Source of the DNA: Limisphaerales bacterium
GTDB lineage: Bacteria; Verrucomicrobiota; Verrucomicrobiia; Limisphaerales; SXTU01
DNA length: 64,000 bases
Assembly: GCA_009773355.1 (NCBI GenBank)
Contig: WRPG01000020.1
Location: 1-64,000, forward strand
Direction: 5' to 3'
Under the pieces are notes generated by a model, which was not told the DNA's origin, searched no databases, and was given only the letters and a program-made list of their open reading frames with translations. The translations under genes and the position numbers were made by a program. Of the stretch, positions 9,621-18,123 are shown in pieces; within the stretch, counting starts at the first letter, position 1, and each line of letters starts with the position of its first letter.

Positions 9621-10083
9621 GACGAACCGGGTTCAGGCACATGTGGACGAATTCCAAGTATTTCACGATGGTGAAGTCCGCACGCCACCACCAGAATGGG
9701 AACTGCTTTTGCCACGCATCGTGCCCCGTCATCGCAACGCGGTCGCAAGGCGCGTAGAGCGCGGTGCCCGCGTTCCAATCAACGCGAAAAACCAGAGCGA
9801 ATTTACCTGTGAGCTTCGGCCGGAGCGGATTTTCCAACACGGTGCCTTTCTCCAAATCCCAAGGGCAAGCGGTTGGCGCGCTCGCGGAATACCCATCCAA
9901 AGTGAATCGAAGATGGATTTTGCGAGAGGGGAGGATTCGCTCGTCGGCTGCAACCCACAGCACCGCGTGTGGCCACGTCACGCTTTCAAGCCCTGACGGC
10001 AGCCCCCATTTGGCGCGATCCACCCCCGATTGAAAAGGAGCCTCTTCAAGATGCGACCTGAAGAGGCTTTCGTCCGGTTTCAT
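9607..10083 (-). CDS. bilB: E2-like ubiquitin-conjugating protein
   Basis: 158 aa, ATG 10083 overlapping the Ubl stop codon (ATGA). A UBC-like core is suggested by strand-rich HAVLWVAADERILPSRKIHL, ACPWDLEKG and LYAPCDRVAM followed by GHDAW; the cysteine in APCDR is the best candidate for the catalytic thioester residue, with the ACPWD cysteine as the alternative. The E2 class found in bacterial Ubl operons shares this CPWD...YxPCDR layout, as far as I recall. It would accept the Ubl from E1 and transfer it to a target. No E3 gene is seen. Confidence 0.75.
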   Translation of the reverse strand: MKPDESLFRSHLEEAPFQSGVDRAKWGLPSGLESVTWPHAVLWVAADERILPSRKIHLRFTLDGYSASAPTACPWDLEKGTVLENPLRPKLTGKFALVFRVDWNAGTALYAPCDRVAMTGHDAWQKQFPFWWWRADFTIVKYLEFVHMCLNPVRHEDP

Positions 10084-10580
10084 CCTTGAACTTCCACAGG
10101 TGCGGTGAGGTCAAGATTCACGACACACTCATGCCCCTTAACGAAGGAGCCGATGTGGGCATCAAGCGGCAGTTCGTCGGTTGTGCTCCCGTGAAGCACC
10201 AGAATCTTGTCCGCAGCTTCGGCGGGAGTGAGACTGAACGCCTTGATGGCCCACTTCAGCACCCGCTTAACCGTAGCGGAAGGGGGGAAGGATTCATGCT
10301 CCTCGCCGTTGTAAAACACCGACACCTTGACCCGCTTGCAGGAGTGGCAATGCACATGGTGCCGATGGCGGACTTCGCACTCGCACACTTTGCGGTGCGC
10401 TTCGAGCGGTTCGTCGGAATCCTCCACGAAAAGGCGGACTTCGCCGTCGGGACCTGGATGCACGCCGCCAATCGCGACGATTGCTTGGATCAGTTGTTTA
10501 ACCGTGGCATCTTCGCTCGTCTGAACGAGGCGAGGCTCCACGCCATTTGCCGTGTGAACGTATACTTCTATTTTTTTCAT
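10080..10580 (-). CDS. bilA: Tandem ubiquitin-like protein ending in Gly (BilA/ISG15-like)
   Basis: 166 aa from ATG 10580. Two beta-grasp domains are visible: residues about 1-70 (KKIEVYVHTANGVEP...) and about 87-166 (RVKVSVFYNGEEHESFPPS). The protein ends VEVQG, so a terminal glycine is already exposed for adenylation without processing. The linker between the domains is unusually rich in His and Cys (VCECEVRHRHHVHCHSC), possibly a metal-binding knuckle. First gene of the Ubl-E2-JAB-E1 operon. Double-Ubl architecture and partners match Bil systems, which tag phage tail proteins in characterised cases. An upstream in-frame start at 10652 is rejected because it would run through the promoter palindrome. 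Confidence 0.8.
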   Translation of the reverse strand: MKKIEVYVHTANGVEPRLVQTSEDATVKQLIQAIVAIGGVHPGPDGEVRLFVEDSDEPLEAHRKVCECEVRHRHHVHCHSCKRVKVSVFYNGEEHESFPPSATVKRVLKWAIKAFSLTPAEAADKILVLHGSTTDELPLDAHIGSFVKGHECVVNLDLTAPVEVQG

Positions 10581-10628
10581 GTGTTTATTCTGTTCTAGCC
10601 AGCAACAGCGCCAGCTTTCCGTGACGCT

Positions 10629-10645
10629 ACTACGCAGTGCGTAGT
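10629..10645. promoter_or_regulatory. Palindromic operator candidate between Bil-like operon and XRE gene
   Basis: Perfect inverted repeat ACTACGCA-G-TGCGTAGT (8-bp arms, 1-bp centre) in the 155-bp divergent promoter region. It lies 49 bp upstream of the Ubl start and 91 bp upstream of the XRE start. The neighbouring XRE repressor is the obvious candidate ligand; binding is inferred, not shown. Confidence 0.6.
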
Positions 10646-10735
10646 CCGTCAAGCATTCGTTTAGCGGATTAAGAGAAGGCTTGCTTGGTGAAGCGGTGCT
10701 TGGTATCGAAGCCGAAACGTGATAAGCTTTCCCCC

Positions 10736-11104
10736 ATGAAAACCGACCTTGCTGAGACTAAAGCGCCAATGCCGTTCGGCGCGGGTTTGAGGACGGCGAG
10801 AGAGATGCGAAAACTTTCCCTGCGGGATGTGGAGGAGGCGACGGGAATTTCAAACGCTTACTTAAGCCAGCTAGAAACCGGAAAAATCAAAAAGCCGTCT
10901 CCACACTTTCTGCACAAACTCGCCGCACTCTATGACATTGGTTACGAGCTACTCATGGAGGCAGCAGGCTACGTTCTACGAAAGAGCACCGAAGGGCCAA
11001 AGACTCTCGCTGGTGCCGCCCTGTTCAGCCAAGAGAAGCTGACTCCAGAGGAGGAGGAAAAGCTTGCCGAATACCTGGCATTCCTCAGACGAAAGCAAAA
11101 GTGA
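10736..11104 (+). CDS. XRE-family HTH repressor
   Basis: 122 aa from ATG 10736. A Cro/CI-type helix-turn-helix lies at residues 15-70 (GLRTAREMRKLSLRDVEEAT, GISNAYLSQLETGK, PSPHFLHKLAALYDI). The C-terminal tail is acidic and charged (LTPEEEEKLAEYLAFLRR). The stop is immediately followed by the start of an ImmA/IrrE protease gene (TGAATG). XRE plus ImmA pairs control mobile elements such as ICEBs1 and, as DdrO/IrrE, the Deinococcus damage response: the protease cleaves the repressor on a signal. It is transcribed divergently from the Ubl operon across a shared palindrome, so it most likely represses that operon and itself. Confidence 0.88.
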   Translation: MKTDLAETKAPMPFGAGLRTAREMRKLSLRDVEEATGISNAYLSQLETGKIKKPSPHFLHKLAALYDIGYELLMEAAGYVLRKSTEGPKTLAGAALFSQEKLTPEEEEKLAEYLAFLRRKQK

Positions 11105-11992
11105 ATGAAACTTCCTCCGCTGGGCGCGGCAAAAGACATCGACAAGATCGCCGAAAATATCTTGGTCGCTTCGAAGGCCTGGGGGAAGTTTCCAACGCCC
11201 GTGGATCAGATTGTTGAATTTGCTGATCTTCAAGTCGTAAAAGGTGTCGATTTAAGCAAGGTCGAACCAGATTTCCTAACTTCCAATTTCCACTTCCTCT
11301 CCAAGGGACTGAAGAAGGTTCTTGGTCTGGTGGACTTGAGGCAGAAGACGATTTACTTGGACCAAACTCAGAAGGAACCTCGAAAGAACTTCGTAAAGCT
11401 GCATGAGGTTGGACACAAGGCGCTATCCTGGCAAAGCGATTTGAAGGGTTTCATGGACGATGAGAAATCTCTCGATCCAGAAGTAGACGAGGAATTTGAA
11501 AGGGAGGCGAGTTACTTCGCATCGGACGCCCTGTTCCAATTGGATATTTTCGATGATGAGGCGTCGAAGCTCCCGCTCGGCATCAACTCGGTTAAAGCCC
11601 TCGCGCAGAAGTTCGGAGGTTCAAATCATGCGACGATCCGAAGATACGTCGAAAGGTCAAATAAGCGGTGTGCCGTGCTGGTCTTGCACAAGCCTGAATC
11701 GAACGGCGAATACTCCGCAAAAATCCGCGACTATTTTCAATCGCCAACATTTACCGCTGCTTTCGGACAGATTACGTGGACCAACGGAAAATGCGGTTTG
11801 GATTTGGTTTTTGTGCAGGAGATCAAGAGGGGAAGGAAATTCCACGAGGACGGTCAAGTCGCCCTCCTGACTGGGTCGGGCGAATTCGTAACCTTCAAAT
11901 TCCATTTTTTTAACAACACCTTCAACACCTTCATCTTGATTCTCCCGTTGGGGGAGAAGATCAAGTCACGAATCGTTATCGTGGCGAAGTAA
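11105..11992 (+). CDS. ImmA/IrrE-type (COG2856) zinc protease
   Basis: 295 aa. The zinc motif KLHEVGHKAL (HExxH) sits near residue 100 and the downstream third ligand is in EFEREASYFASDAL, the arrangement of ImmA/IrrE proteins. The C-terminal 130 residues are beta-rich and of unknown fold, a possible sensory domain. The start codon directly follows the XRE stop, so the two proteins are made together. The GC content is visibly lower than in the flanking chromosome, which suggests acquisition. Predicted role: signal-dependent cleavage of the XRE repressor and release of the divergent Ubl operon. Confidence 0.87.
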   Translation: MKLPPLGAAKDIDKIAENILVASKAWGKFPTPVDQIVEFADLQVVKGVDLSKVEPDFLTSNFHFLSKGLKKVLGLVDLRQKTIYLDQTQKEPRKNFVKLHEVGHKALSWQSDLKGFMDDEKSLDPEVDEEFEREASYFASDALFQLDIFDDEASKLPLGINSVKALAQKFGGSNHATIRRYVERSNKRCAVLVLHKPESNGEYSAKIRDYFQSPTFTAAFGQITWTNGKCGLDLVFVQEIKRGRKFHEDGQVALLTGSGEFVTFKFHFFNNTFNTFILILPLGEKIKSRIVIVAK

Positions 11993-11995
11993 CAG

Positions 11996-12214
11996 ATGAC
12001 CATTCTCTTCAAGCAAAAGGCCTGCTGTTTCTGCGGCGGTGAGTTTCGAAGCGTCGAACAGAGCTCGGGCCAATTTTGCGGGAAATGCTCAGTTCAGCGG
12101 CGTAGCCTAGCCGGGAATCAGCTATTGGCGAGGTCAGGCAGCTCTGCAATTGTCGGAAAATATCTTTTGTCTCAGCGACAGCGCGACCGACTTGCTCCAG
12201 TCACACAGAGCTAG
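11996..12214 (+). CDS. Small putative zinc-ribbon protein
   Basis: 72 aa, starting three bases after the protease stop. It contains CCFCGGEF and, 13 residues later, CGKC, a plausible zinc ribbon; the remainder is basic and low in complexity. There is no clear ribosome-binding site and the tail (SGSSAIVGKYLLSQRQRD) is not conserved-looking. It may be a real small partner of the XRE-ImmA module, or an accidental frame. Confidence 0.35.
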   Translation: MTILFKQKACCFCGGEFRSVEQSSGQFCGKCSVQRRSLAGNQLLARSGSSAIVGKYLLSQRQRDRLAPVTQS

Positions 12215-12885
12215 CAAGTTTTTGAAAAACAGGTGGTTTCCACAACTGTGACCTCCATTTTGTGACTCGCCATGCTCCAGTGGCGGGGTGTCGGACTCGG
12301 TTTTCACCGTTTCCGGGCACACCGCAGGTTCCGGCGTCCCGCTTACGCGGTCGCCAGCGTCGTCGGTCGTGGCGGACTGGTCCAACAGACGGGCGAGCAG
12401 TTCGGTCGCGGCGGCGGTTTCCGTCACGCCGGTGACCGCGAAGCTCAAAAACCGTTCCCTTCGACCCGGAAGGTGTCTCACTTTTCGAGCGCCACCCGCC
12501 GCACTTTTCGACCGCCGCTTACAGCTGCCATCCGGGCATCAACTCAAGCGCACGGGCGATGCCGTTGCGGGGTATTGAGGCTCGCCTGACGAATACCAAA
12601 ACGAATACCAAGCGGCTTAAGAATGCTAGGTCCGGCTTGGTGCGGATTAGCTTGAATTGCCCGCGAAATAGGTCATTTTAACCCCGGTTCTTGACAGTCC
12701 GCTGCCGATTCCGACCTCCGCCTCCAGCTCCAACCGCGTGCGCGGCAGCGGTTTGAAAGGGAAGGGTCGCATCGGACACCAAAACGGACACCAGTTTCCG
12801 CACTCTGGCAGTAGCCGGCTGATGCTCTTGCATGGCTCGCCTGCTACTCGCCAGCGCAGCGGAATCGGCTCGCACGACCCTGGCA
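12215..12885. other. Gene-poor decayed stretch
   Basis: No convincing gene. Open frames on both strands are short and overlap each other. Twice a phrase resembling 'acgaatacc aaaacgaatacc' or 'ggacacc aaaacggacacc' occurs (near 12590 and 12775), as if related ends of integrase-like genes had decayed here. Confidence 0.5.
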
Positions 12886-13323
12886 GCGACATAACTGCCA
12901 GAAAAGTCGTCACCGTTTGATTCGTCGAGGCGCGCGCGGTGGTCCCTTCTACTGCGTGGATACGCACAACGTCCCGTGCCGTCAGCGCGGCGAGGGGCTT
13001 GGCGGCTCGCGGGCCAAGGGATTCAAGGAAGCGGTCAACGACGGACTTGTAACGCTCGGCCGTCTTCGCGGCCTTGCGCACTTCCTTGCTGGCGAGTCAT
13101 TCGCGGAAGTGAACGGTGGCGCTGGTGGTCTGGATTGTCTCGCCTATGTCGGCGCGGGCCATGATGCCCTTCAAGACTTCGCGGGCTTGGGCTTCCACCA
13201 GTTCGCCGCGCCCTGCGAGCTGGACGGTGCGCTCGTATTCGAGGGCGACGGCGAGTGCGGAGTTGCGGTCGGTTTGCCTGGCGGAGCAGCGTGCGTCCTC
13301 TCGCCGTTGAACCGCGCCCAGCT
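12886..13323 (-). pseudogene. Tyrosine recombinase (phage-type integrase) remnant
   Basis: Hand translation from 13310 downward gives an integrase N-terminus (RQTDRNSALAVALEYER, then GELVEAQAREVLKGI), an in-frame TGA at 13097-13099, then the core-binding segment (KTAERYKSVVDRFLESLG, KPLAALTARDVVRIHA). The match stops near 12890 and the catalytic R-H-R-Y domain is missing. The gene is therefore dead: a nonsense codon plus loss of the catalytic half. Its 5' end abuts the FecR-LamG gene. It may have mobilised the 7-13 kb island. Confidence 0.75.
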
Positions 13324-15000
13324 TCAGAGGCCGCCGGCGAACTGGGTGAGGTCGCGCACTGAGGTGGTTTGGCCGGGTTTTCCCGCCTCGTAGAGCTGGG
13401 CAATTTCCTCCGCGTCCAGCGGGGTGGCGAGCAGGGCGAATTCATCCATGCGGCCGTGAAAGTGGCTCATGTAGTCGTCGCCCGGCCGCGAGTTGAACCA
13501 AGCCCATTTCGATTCGCTTGGATTGATGGCCCAGTTGCCCAGTTCGCAGGTGCCCGGTCGCAATGGCTTGGGGAAGGCGGCTTCGGTGTTGCCCACCGGC
13601 ACGCCATCGCAGTAGTGCGTCACCGCGCCGGTTGCCCCATCCACCACGGTGGCGAGGAAGACCCACGCGCCGAACATCTCCGAGCGGAAGGCGGGGGCGC
13701 TCAGGACATGCCGCCAGCCGTGCGGAGCGGTTTCGTCCGCAGTGTGGATGCCCAGCCCGACGCGGCCATCCTGCTGGAGATACCAGTGGATCGCCCCGCG
13801 CTGGATGCTGTCCGACATGAGCAGCGCATGGCGTTGATGCTGGAGGCTGTCCACCCGCACCCAGGCCAGCAACGTGAGCGAGTCGTGGCCGCCCGGCACG
13901 GTGAGCCGGACGTGGTCGTCGGTGCGCTTGAACTCGAGCGCGAGCTTGCCGGGCCAGCGGCCGTAGTCCCAGTCGCAGCCGATGACGCTGACGGAGGAGC
14001 GCGGCACGCCGTTGGTGACGCGGTTGTCCAGCGAGCGCTGCCAGGTGCCCTCCGGCTCGAAGTCCAGGTGCACCAGCGCGCCGGGGTGCTGGCTGAACTT
14101 GCCGCTGGCCTTGCGCCACTGCGCGACCCGGACGCGGATGTTTTCCGCCGTGCGCCGGGCCAGTGCCTGTTCGCTGATGAAGGCCCCGGGGTCGGACTGG
14201 ATGGCATGGGCCAGGCCGTCCTGCACGCGGACGGCCTGGTTCTCGCGGAGCGATTGCGTCGCGCCGCCGCTGCGGGCCAGGTTGAGATCCACTTCGCCGA
14301 TGAACACATGCACTTCCGGTTCGCCCTGCGCCGGCACGCTGCACGCGAACTCGGTGCCCCGGTCCACGACCACCATGCCCGGCGTGGTGATGGTGAAGCC
14401 CTTGGCCGGCTCGGGGACGTGCGCGCGCATCCGTCCGGTGCGGAGTTCGGCGTTGCTCTCGGAGATCAACTGGAACTCGGCGGGGCCTTCGAGCACCACG
14501 CGTGCGCCGCGGGCGAACTCAATTTGCACCGCGCCGCTCGACAGCCGCAGCCAGCCCGGCAGGAGCGCCTGCCCGGCCTGGCGCGCCTCGGCGGGGTTGG
14601 TCCAGACGACTTCCGCCGTGCTGGCCAGCACGGCGATGCTGTTGCGGGCGGCGGGCGTGACGGCGGCCAGGCGGTCAGACCGGTCGGCGGTGAATTGATG
14701 GATGCCCAAGGCCAGGGCCAGCGCCAGCGCAGCGCCCAATGCCCAGCGCGCGCGAATCAAGCGCCCCTGCCAGCGGGCCTTCGCCGGTGGCGTCTGCACG
14801 TCGCGCAGGCTGGCGTCCAGCCGGCCCCATTCCGCCTCGCCCCACTGGCGCAGCAGCGCGTGCCAGCGGGCGGATTCCCAGAACGCCTCACGCGCGCCTG
14901 GCGAGGTCAGGAGCATCCGCTCCAATTCGGCGCGTTCCTCCTCCGCCAGCATCTGGTCGAAGTGCCGGTGCAGCAGGTGTTGAAGGCGGTCTCGATCCAT
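13324..15000 (-). CDS. FecR-domain and LamG-domain membrane protein (anti-sigma-like)
   Basis: 558 aa. Order: N-terminal helical zone resembling anti-sigma domains (HFDQMLAEEERAELERML, residues 1-45), one membrane helix near 88-102 (WALGAALALALALG), a FecR-like domain at about 140-270 (WLRLSSGAVQIEFARGARVVLEGP, GFTITTPGMVVVDRGTEF), and a C-terminal LamG/concanavalin-like domain at about 310-530 (DEFALLATPLDAEEIAQLYEAG). This architecture is common in Verrucomicrobiota and Planctomycetota, one base after a cognate ECF sigma gene. It probably senses polysaccharide outside the membrane and regulates the sigma factor. Confidence 0.88.
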   Translation of the reverse strand: MDRDRLQHLLHRHFDQMLAEEERAELERMLLTSPGAREAFWESARWHALLRQWGEAEWGRLDASLRDVQTPPAKARWQGRLIRARWALGAALALALALGIHQFTADRSDRLAAVTPAARNSIAVLASTAEVVWTNPAEARQAGQALLPGWLRLSSGAVQIEFARGARVVLEGPAEFQLISESNAELRTGRMRAHVPEPAKGFTITTPGMVVVDRGTEFACSVPAQGEPEVHVFIGEVDLNLARSGGATQSLRENQAVRVQDGLAHAIQSDPGAFISEQALARRTAENIRVRVAQWRKASGKFSQHPGALVHLDFEPEGTWQRSLDNRVTNGVPRSSVSVIGCDWDYGRWPGKLALEFKRTDDHVRLTVPGGHDSLTLLAWVRVDSLQHQRHALLMSDSIQRGAIHWYLQQDGRVGLGIHTADETAPHGWRHVLSAPAFRSEMFGAWVFLATVVDGATGAVTHYCDGVPVGNTEAAFPKPLRPGTCELGNWAINPSESKWAWFNSRPGDDYMSHFHGRMDEFALLATPLDAEEIAQLYEAGKPGQTTSVRDLTQFAGGL

Positions 15001-15001
15001 G

Positions 15002-15529
15002 TCAGGTGGTGGCGGTGCGGCGCTGCACGCATTCGCGGAGAGTCACGCGCGCCCGGGACAGCGCGACGTGGACGGCGTCCACCGTCCAGCCCATGAGCCG
15101 GGCGATCTCGGGCGGCTTGTGGGCCTGCTGGTAGCGAAGCTCGACCGCTTGCCGCGCCCTCGGGGCCAACTCGCGCACGCATTCGGCAAGCTGGTGAAGC
15201 TGCTCCTCGGCGGGCCATTCCTCGGAAGCCTCGGTGGCGCAGAGGGACTCGATGACTTCGTCCGAGAGGCGCTGCTCCGCCTTGGGCGTCTTCTGCAAGG
15301 TTTGCAACACCTTGTAGCGGGCGATGGTCCACGCCCACGCCCGGAAGTTGGAGCCGCGTTGAAATTCCCCAGCCTTGGCGCTGACCACGAGGAAGGTTTC
15401 CTGCACCACGTCGTCCACCAGCGAGTAGTCGCTGACCAGCGAGAGCACGAAGCCGCGCAGCGCAGGCAGGTGCTGCACGAACAGCCCCTGCACGAGCGCC
15501 AACTGGTCCGGGTTGGCCGAGTCCGCCAT
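15002..15529 (-). CDS. ECF RNA polymerase sigma factor
   Basis: 175 aa. Region 2 contains SLVDDVVQETFLVV and FRAWAWTIARYKVL; region 4 contains LAPRARQAVELRYQQAHKPPEIA and the HTH MGWTVDAVHVALSRARVTLRECV. The FecR-LamG gene starts one base after its stop codon, forming a sigma/anti-sigma pair. The subgroup looks like the Planctomycetes-Verrucomicrobia expansion of ECF factors. The adjacent polysaccharide operon on the other strand is a reasonable target; the sequence does not prove it. Confidence 0.93.
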   Translation of the reverse strand: MADSANPDQLALVQGLFVQHLPALRGFVLSLVSDYSLVDDVVQETFLVVSAKAGEFQRGSNFRAWAWTIARYKVLQTLQKTPKAEQRLSDEVIESLCATEASEEWPAEEQLHQLAECVRELAPRARQAVELRYQQAHKPPEIARLMGWTVDAVHVALSRARVTLRECVQRRTATT

Positions 15530-15641
15530 CGGGGCGTAATCCGCCAGAAGCGCGGCGACTTAGCAAAGGATTTCCGGCTCAGATTTTTTCACCGGGTCTG
15601 CTAAGTCTAGCGGCGTGCTGCCGATGAAGCCATGACTGCCC

Positions 15642-16364
15642 ATGAAAATCGAACACCAGAACCAACTTCGTCAGGCTGCCTTCACCCTCATTGAACTGCT
15701 CGTGGTCATCGCCATCATCGCTATCCTCGCGGGGATGCTGCTGCCGGCGCTGGGGAAGGCAAAACAGCGGGCAAAATTCGTGTCCTGCACAAACAATATG
15801 AAGCAGATCGGCATTGGGTGGCGCAGTTTTGCGGCAGACCACGGTCGATTCAGTTGGGAGATCTCGAGAACCACCGATCCCGAAGTCGGCATAAAGGAGT
15901 TCGTCGAGCTGCCCAACGCCAATAACCGCAATTATTTGGCCGGGGCGTATCGAAGCAACCGCGTCAACTTCGGGGACTCTAAGATTGTGACCTGCCCTGG
16001 GGATCGTGGTCGAACCCCTACGAATGACTGGAACCGAGTCGCATACCAGACTCATCTTTCCTACACCTTGGGACCGCATGTGAGCGACCAGGCGCCCAAC
16101 TCGATCATGGGGAGTGACCGAGCCATATACTTGGTTTCCGCCGGAGTTGGGGGAGGCGTGCTCAACGCTTACAAGGTTCTCAACCCGGTCAACACATACG
16201 GGTGGAACTACTTGGATACTGCCTCGCAAGGATACGGTCACCGAGGGAAAGTCAACAACGTGTTGTTGGTTGATGGCAGCGTGCATGCCACGACCGACGA
16301 GAAACTTAACACCATACTTCGGAGTTCCAATGACGCGCGGACGAATACGGTCTTCTTCCCGTGA
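15642..16364 (+). CDS. Type II secretion pseudopilin-like protein (DUF1559/H-X-DG family)
   Basis: 240 aa. Residues 13-35 carry the prepilin cleavage and methylation motif ([19 protein letters not shown]). The C-terminus contains [17 protein letters not shown], the H-x(10)-DG signature of the very large Verrucomicrobia/Planctomycetes pseudopilin families. Likely exported through a type II secretion or pilus assembly machine and cleaved by PilD. It sits alone 113 bp from the divergent sigma gene and 32 bp ahead of the pectate lyase operon. Whether it is functionally tied to polysaccharide uptake is unknown. Confidence 0.9.
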   Translation: MKIEHQNQLRQAAFTLIELLVVIAIIAILAGMLLPALGKAKQRAKFVSCTNNMKQIGIGWRSFAADHGRFSWEISRTTDPEVGIKEFVELPNANNRNYLAGAYRSNRVNFGDSKIVTCPGDRGRTPTNDWNRVAYQTHLSYTLGPHVSDQAPNSIMGSDRAIYLVSAGVGGGVLNAYKVLNPVNTYGWNYLDTASQGYGHRGKVNNVLLVDGSVHATTDEKLNTILRSSNDARTNTVFFP

Positions 16365-16395
16365 GGCAACGGCCAGAGGGTTTACGTCCTGCTCA

Positions 16396-18123
16396 ATGAC
16401 TGTGTTTGTCGCCTTGGTTCAAAATGTGTGGCTCTGCACGCTCTCAATTCTCATTTTAGCGGCGCTGCAGTTGCACGCCCAATACCCCAACGTCCCCAAG
16501 CCCATCGCCGCTGAAGCCGCTGCGAAGCAAGCCGCCGCCGACCAGCGCTCCGATGAAGCCTTCGCGAAGGCGCTCCCCGCCATCAAAGAGTGGGCTGCGA
16601 AGGGCAAGCCCTACCTCCCCGGAGCCGCCGAGCCGAAGGACTTGCCGCAGGCGAAAATCCCCGCCTTCCCCGGCGCGTGGGGCGGCGGGATGTATTCCTT
16701 CGGCGGGCGCGGCGGGAAAGTCTTCGTCGTCACCAGCCTCGCGGACCGCGGCCCCGGCACCTTCCGCGAGGCCTGCGAGGCCGGCGGCCCGCGCACCATC
16801 GTCTTCAACGTCGCCGGCATCATCCGCCTCACCGAGCGCATCCGCATCCGCGCGCCTTACGTGACCATTGACGGCGGCTCCGCGCCCGGCGACGGCGTCT
16901 GCATCGCGGGCGACACGGTGGAACTGGAGTCGCACGACATCGTCATCCGTCACCTGCGTTTCCGGCGCGGCGAGACGTGGGTGGGCGACCGCAACGACTC
17001 CATCGGCGGCAACCCGACCGGCAACATCATGATTGACCACGTCTCCGCGAGCTGGGGCCTCGACGAAAACATGTCCATGTATCGCCACATGTATCAGCCG
17101 CCCGACGGCAGCAAGGAGCTGAAACTCCCGACCGTCAACATCACCATCCAAAACTCCATCTTCAGCGAGGGGCTGAACACCTATCACCACGCGTTCGGCA
17201 GCACGATTGGCGGGCTGAACAGCACCTTCCATCACAACCTCTGGGCCTGTAACACCGGCCGCAACCCGAGCGTGGGCATGTATGGCGACTTCACCTTCGC
17301 CAACAACGTCCTCTTCAACTGGGTCCACCGCACCGTGGACGGCGGCGACCACCGCAGCGAGTTCAACATCATCAACAACTACCTCAAGCCCGGCCCCGCC
17401 ACGCCGAAGGGCCAGCCCATCGCCCATCGCCTGCTCAAGCCCGAGTCCGAGCGCAGCAAGACCGTCTTCGACAACTTCGGCAAAGCCTACGTCACCGGCA
17501 ACGTCGTCGAGGGCAACGACCGCGTGTCGAAGGACAACTGGGACGGCGGCGTGCAACCCGGCTCGAAAGCGCCCGTCGCCGAAGTGCTGCCGAGCATTCG
17601 CCTCGCGAAACCCGTCGCGCACGCGCCGCTGCAAATCCAGCCAGCACCGGAGGCCTTCGCCACCGTTCTCGCCAACGCCGGAGCCACCCGCCCGCGTCGC
17701 GACGCCGTGGACGAGCGCATCATCCGCACCGTCCGCACCGGCGAAGTGACCGCCAACCCCGGCGACCTCACCGCGCTGGAAACGAACTTGGCCCGCTACG
17801 GCTACCAGAAAAACACCGTTGCCGAACTCACCCGGCTCATCCCCCTCGGCATCATCACGCACCCCTCACAAGTCGGCGGCCACCCCGAATACCAAGGCAC
17901 GCCGCACGCCGACGCCGACCGCGACGGCTTGCCCGACGCGTGGGAAAAGCGGCACGGCTTCAACCCCGCAAACGCCGCCGACGCCACGCAAGACGCCGAC
18001 GCCGACGGCTACACGAACCTCGAGGAGTTCCTCAACGGCACCGCCCCGCGCCAGGCCGTGGACTACACGAAGCTGGCGAACAACGTGGACGCGCGGAACA
18101 CCGCGCCCAAGCCGGCGAAGTAA
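16396..18123 (+). CDS. Secreted pectate lyase-like protein with Ca-binding type-3 repeat
   Basis: 575 aa from ATG 16396, giving a signal peptide (LCTLSILILAALQLHA); the longer open frame from 16114 overlaps the pseudopilin gene and is rejected. A parallel beta-helix of PL1 type follows (IPAFPGAWGGG, GGRGGKVFVVTSLADRGPGT, IVIRHLRFRRG, FHHNLWACNTGRNPS). The end carries Asp-rich calcium motifs DADRDGLPDAWEKRHGFNP and DADADGYTNLEEFLNG (thrombospondin type-3/dockerin-like). Likely cleaves pectate or related uronans in the periplasm or outside. First gene of an eight-gene operon; two homologues follow at 27.6 and 30.9 kb. Confidence 0.9.
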   Translation: MTVFVALVQNVWLCTLSILILAALQLHAQYPNVPKPIAAEAAAKQAAADQRSDEAFAKALPAIKEWAAKGKPYLPGAAEPKDLPQAKIPAFPGAWGGGMYSFGGRGGKVFVVTSLADRGPGTFREACEAGGPRTIVFNVAGIIRLTERIRIRAPYVTIDGGSAPGDGVCIAGDTVELESHDIVIRHLRFRRGETWVGDRNDSIGGNPTGNIMIDHVSASWGLDENMSMYRHMYQPPDGSKELKLPTVNITIQNSIFSEGLNTYHHAFGSTIGGLNSTFHHNLWACNTGRNPSVGMYGDFTFANNVLFNWVHRTVDGGDHRSEFNIINNYLKPGPATPKGQPIAHRLLKPESERSKTVFDNFGKAYVTGNVVEGNDRVSKDNWDGGVQPGSKAPVAEVLPSIRLAKPVAHAPLQIQPAPEAFATVLANAGATRPRRDAVDERIIRTVRTGEVTANPGDLTALETNLARYGYQKNTVAELTRLIPLGIITHPSQVGGHPEYQGTPHADADRDGLPDAWEKRHGFNPANAADATQDADADGYTNLEEFLNGTAPRQAVDYTKLANNVDARNTAPKPAK

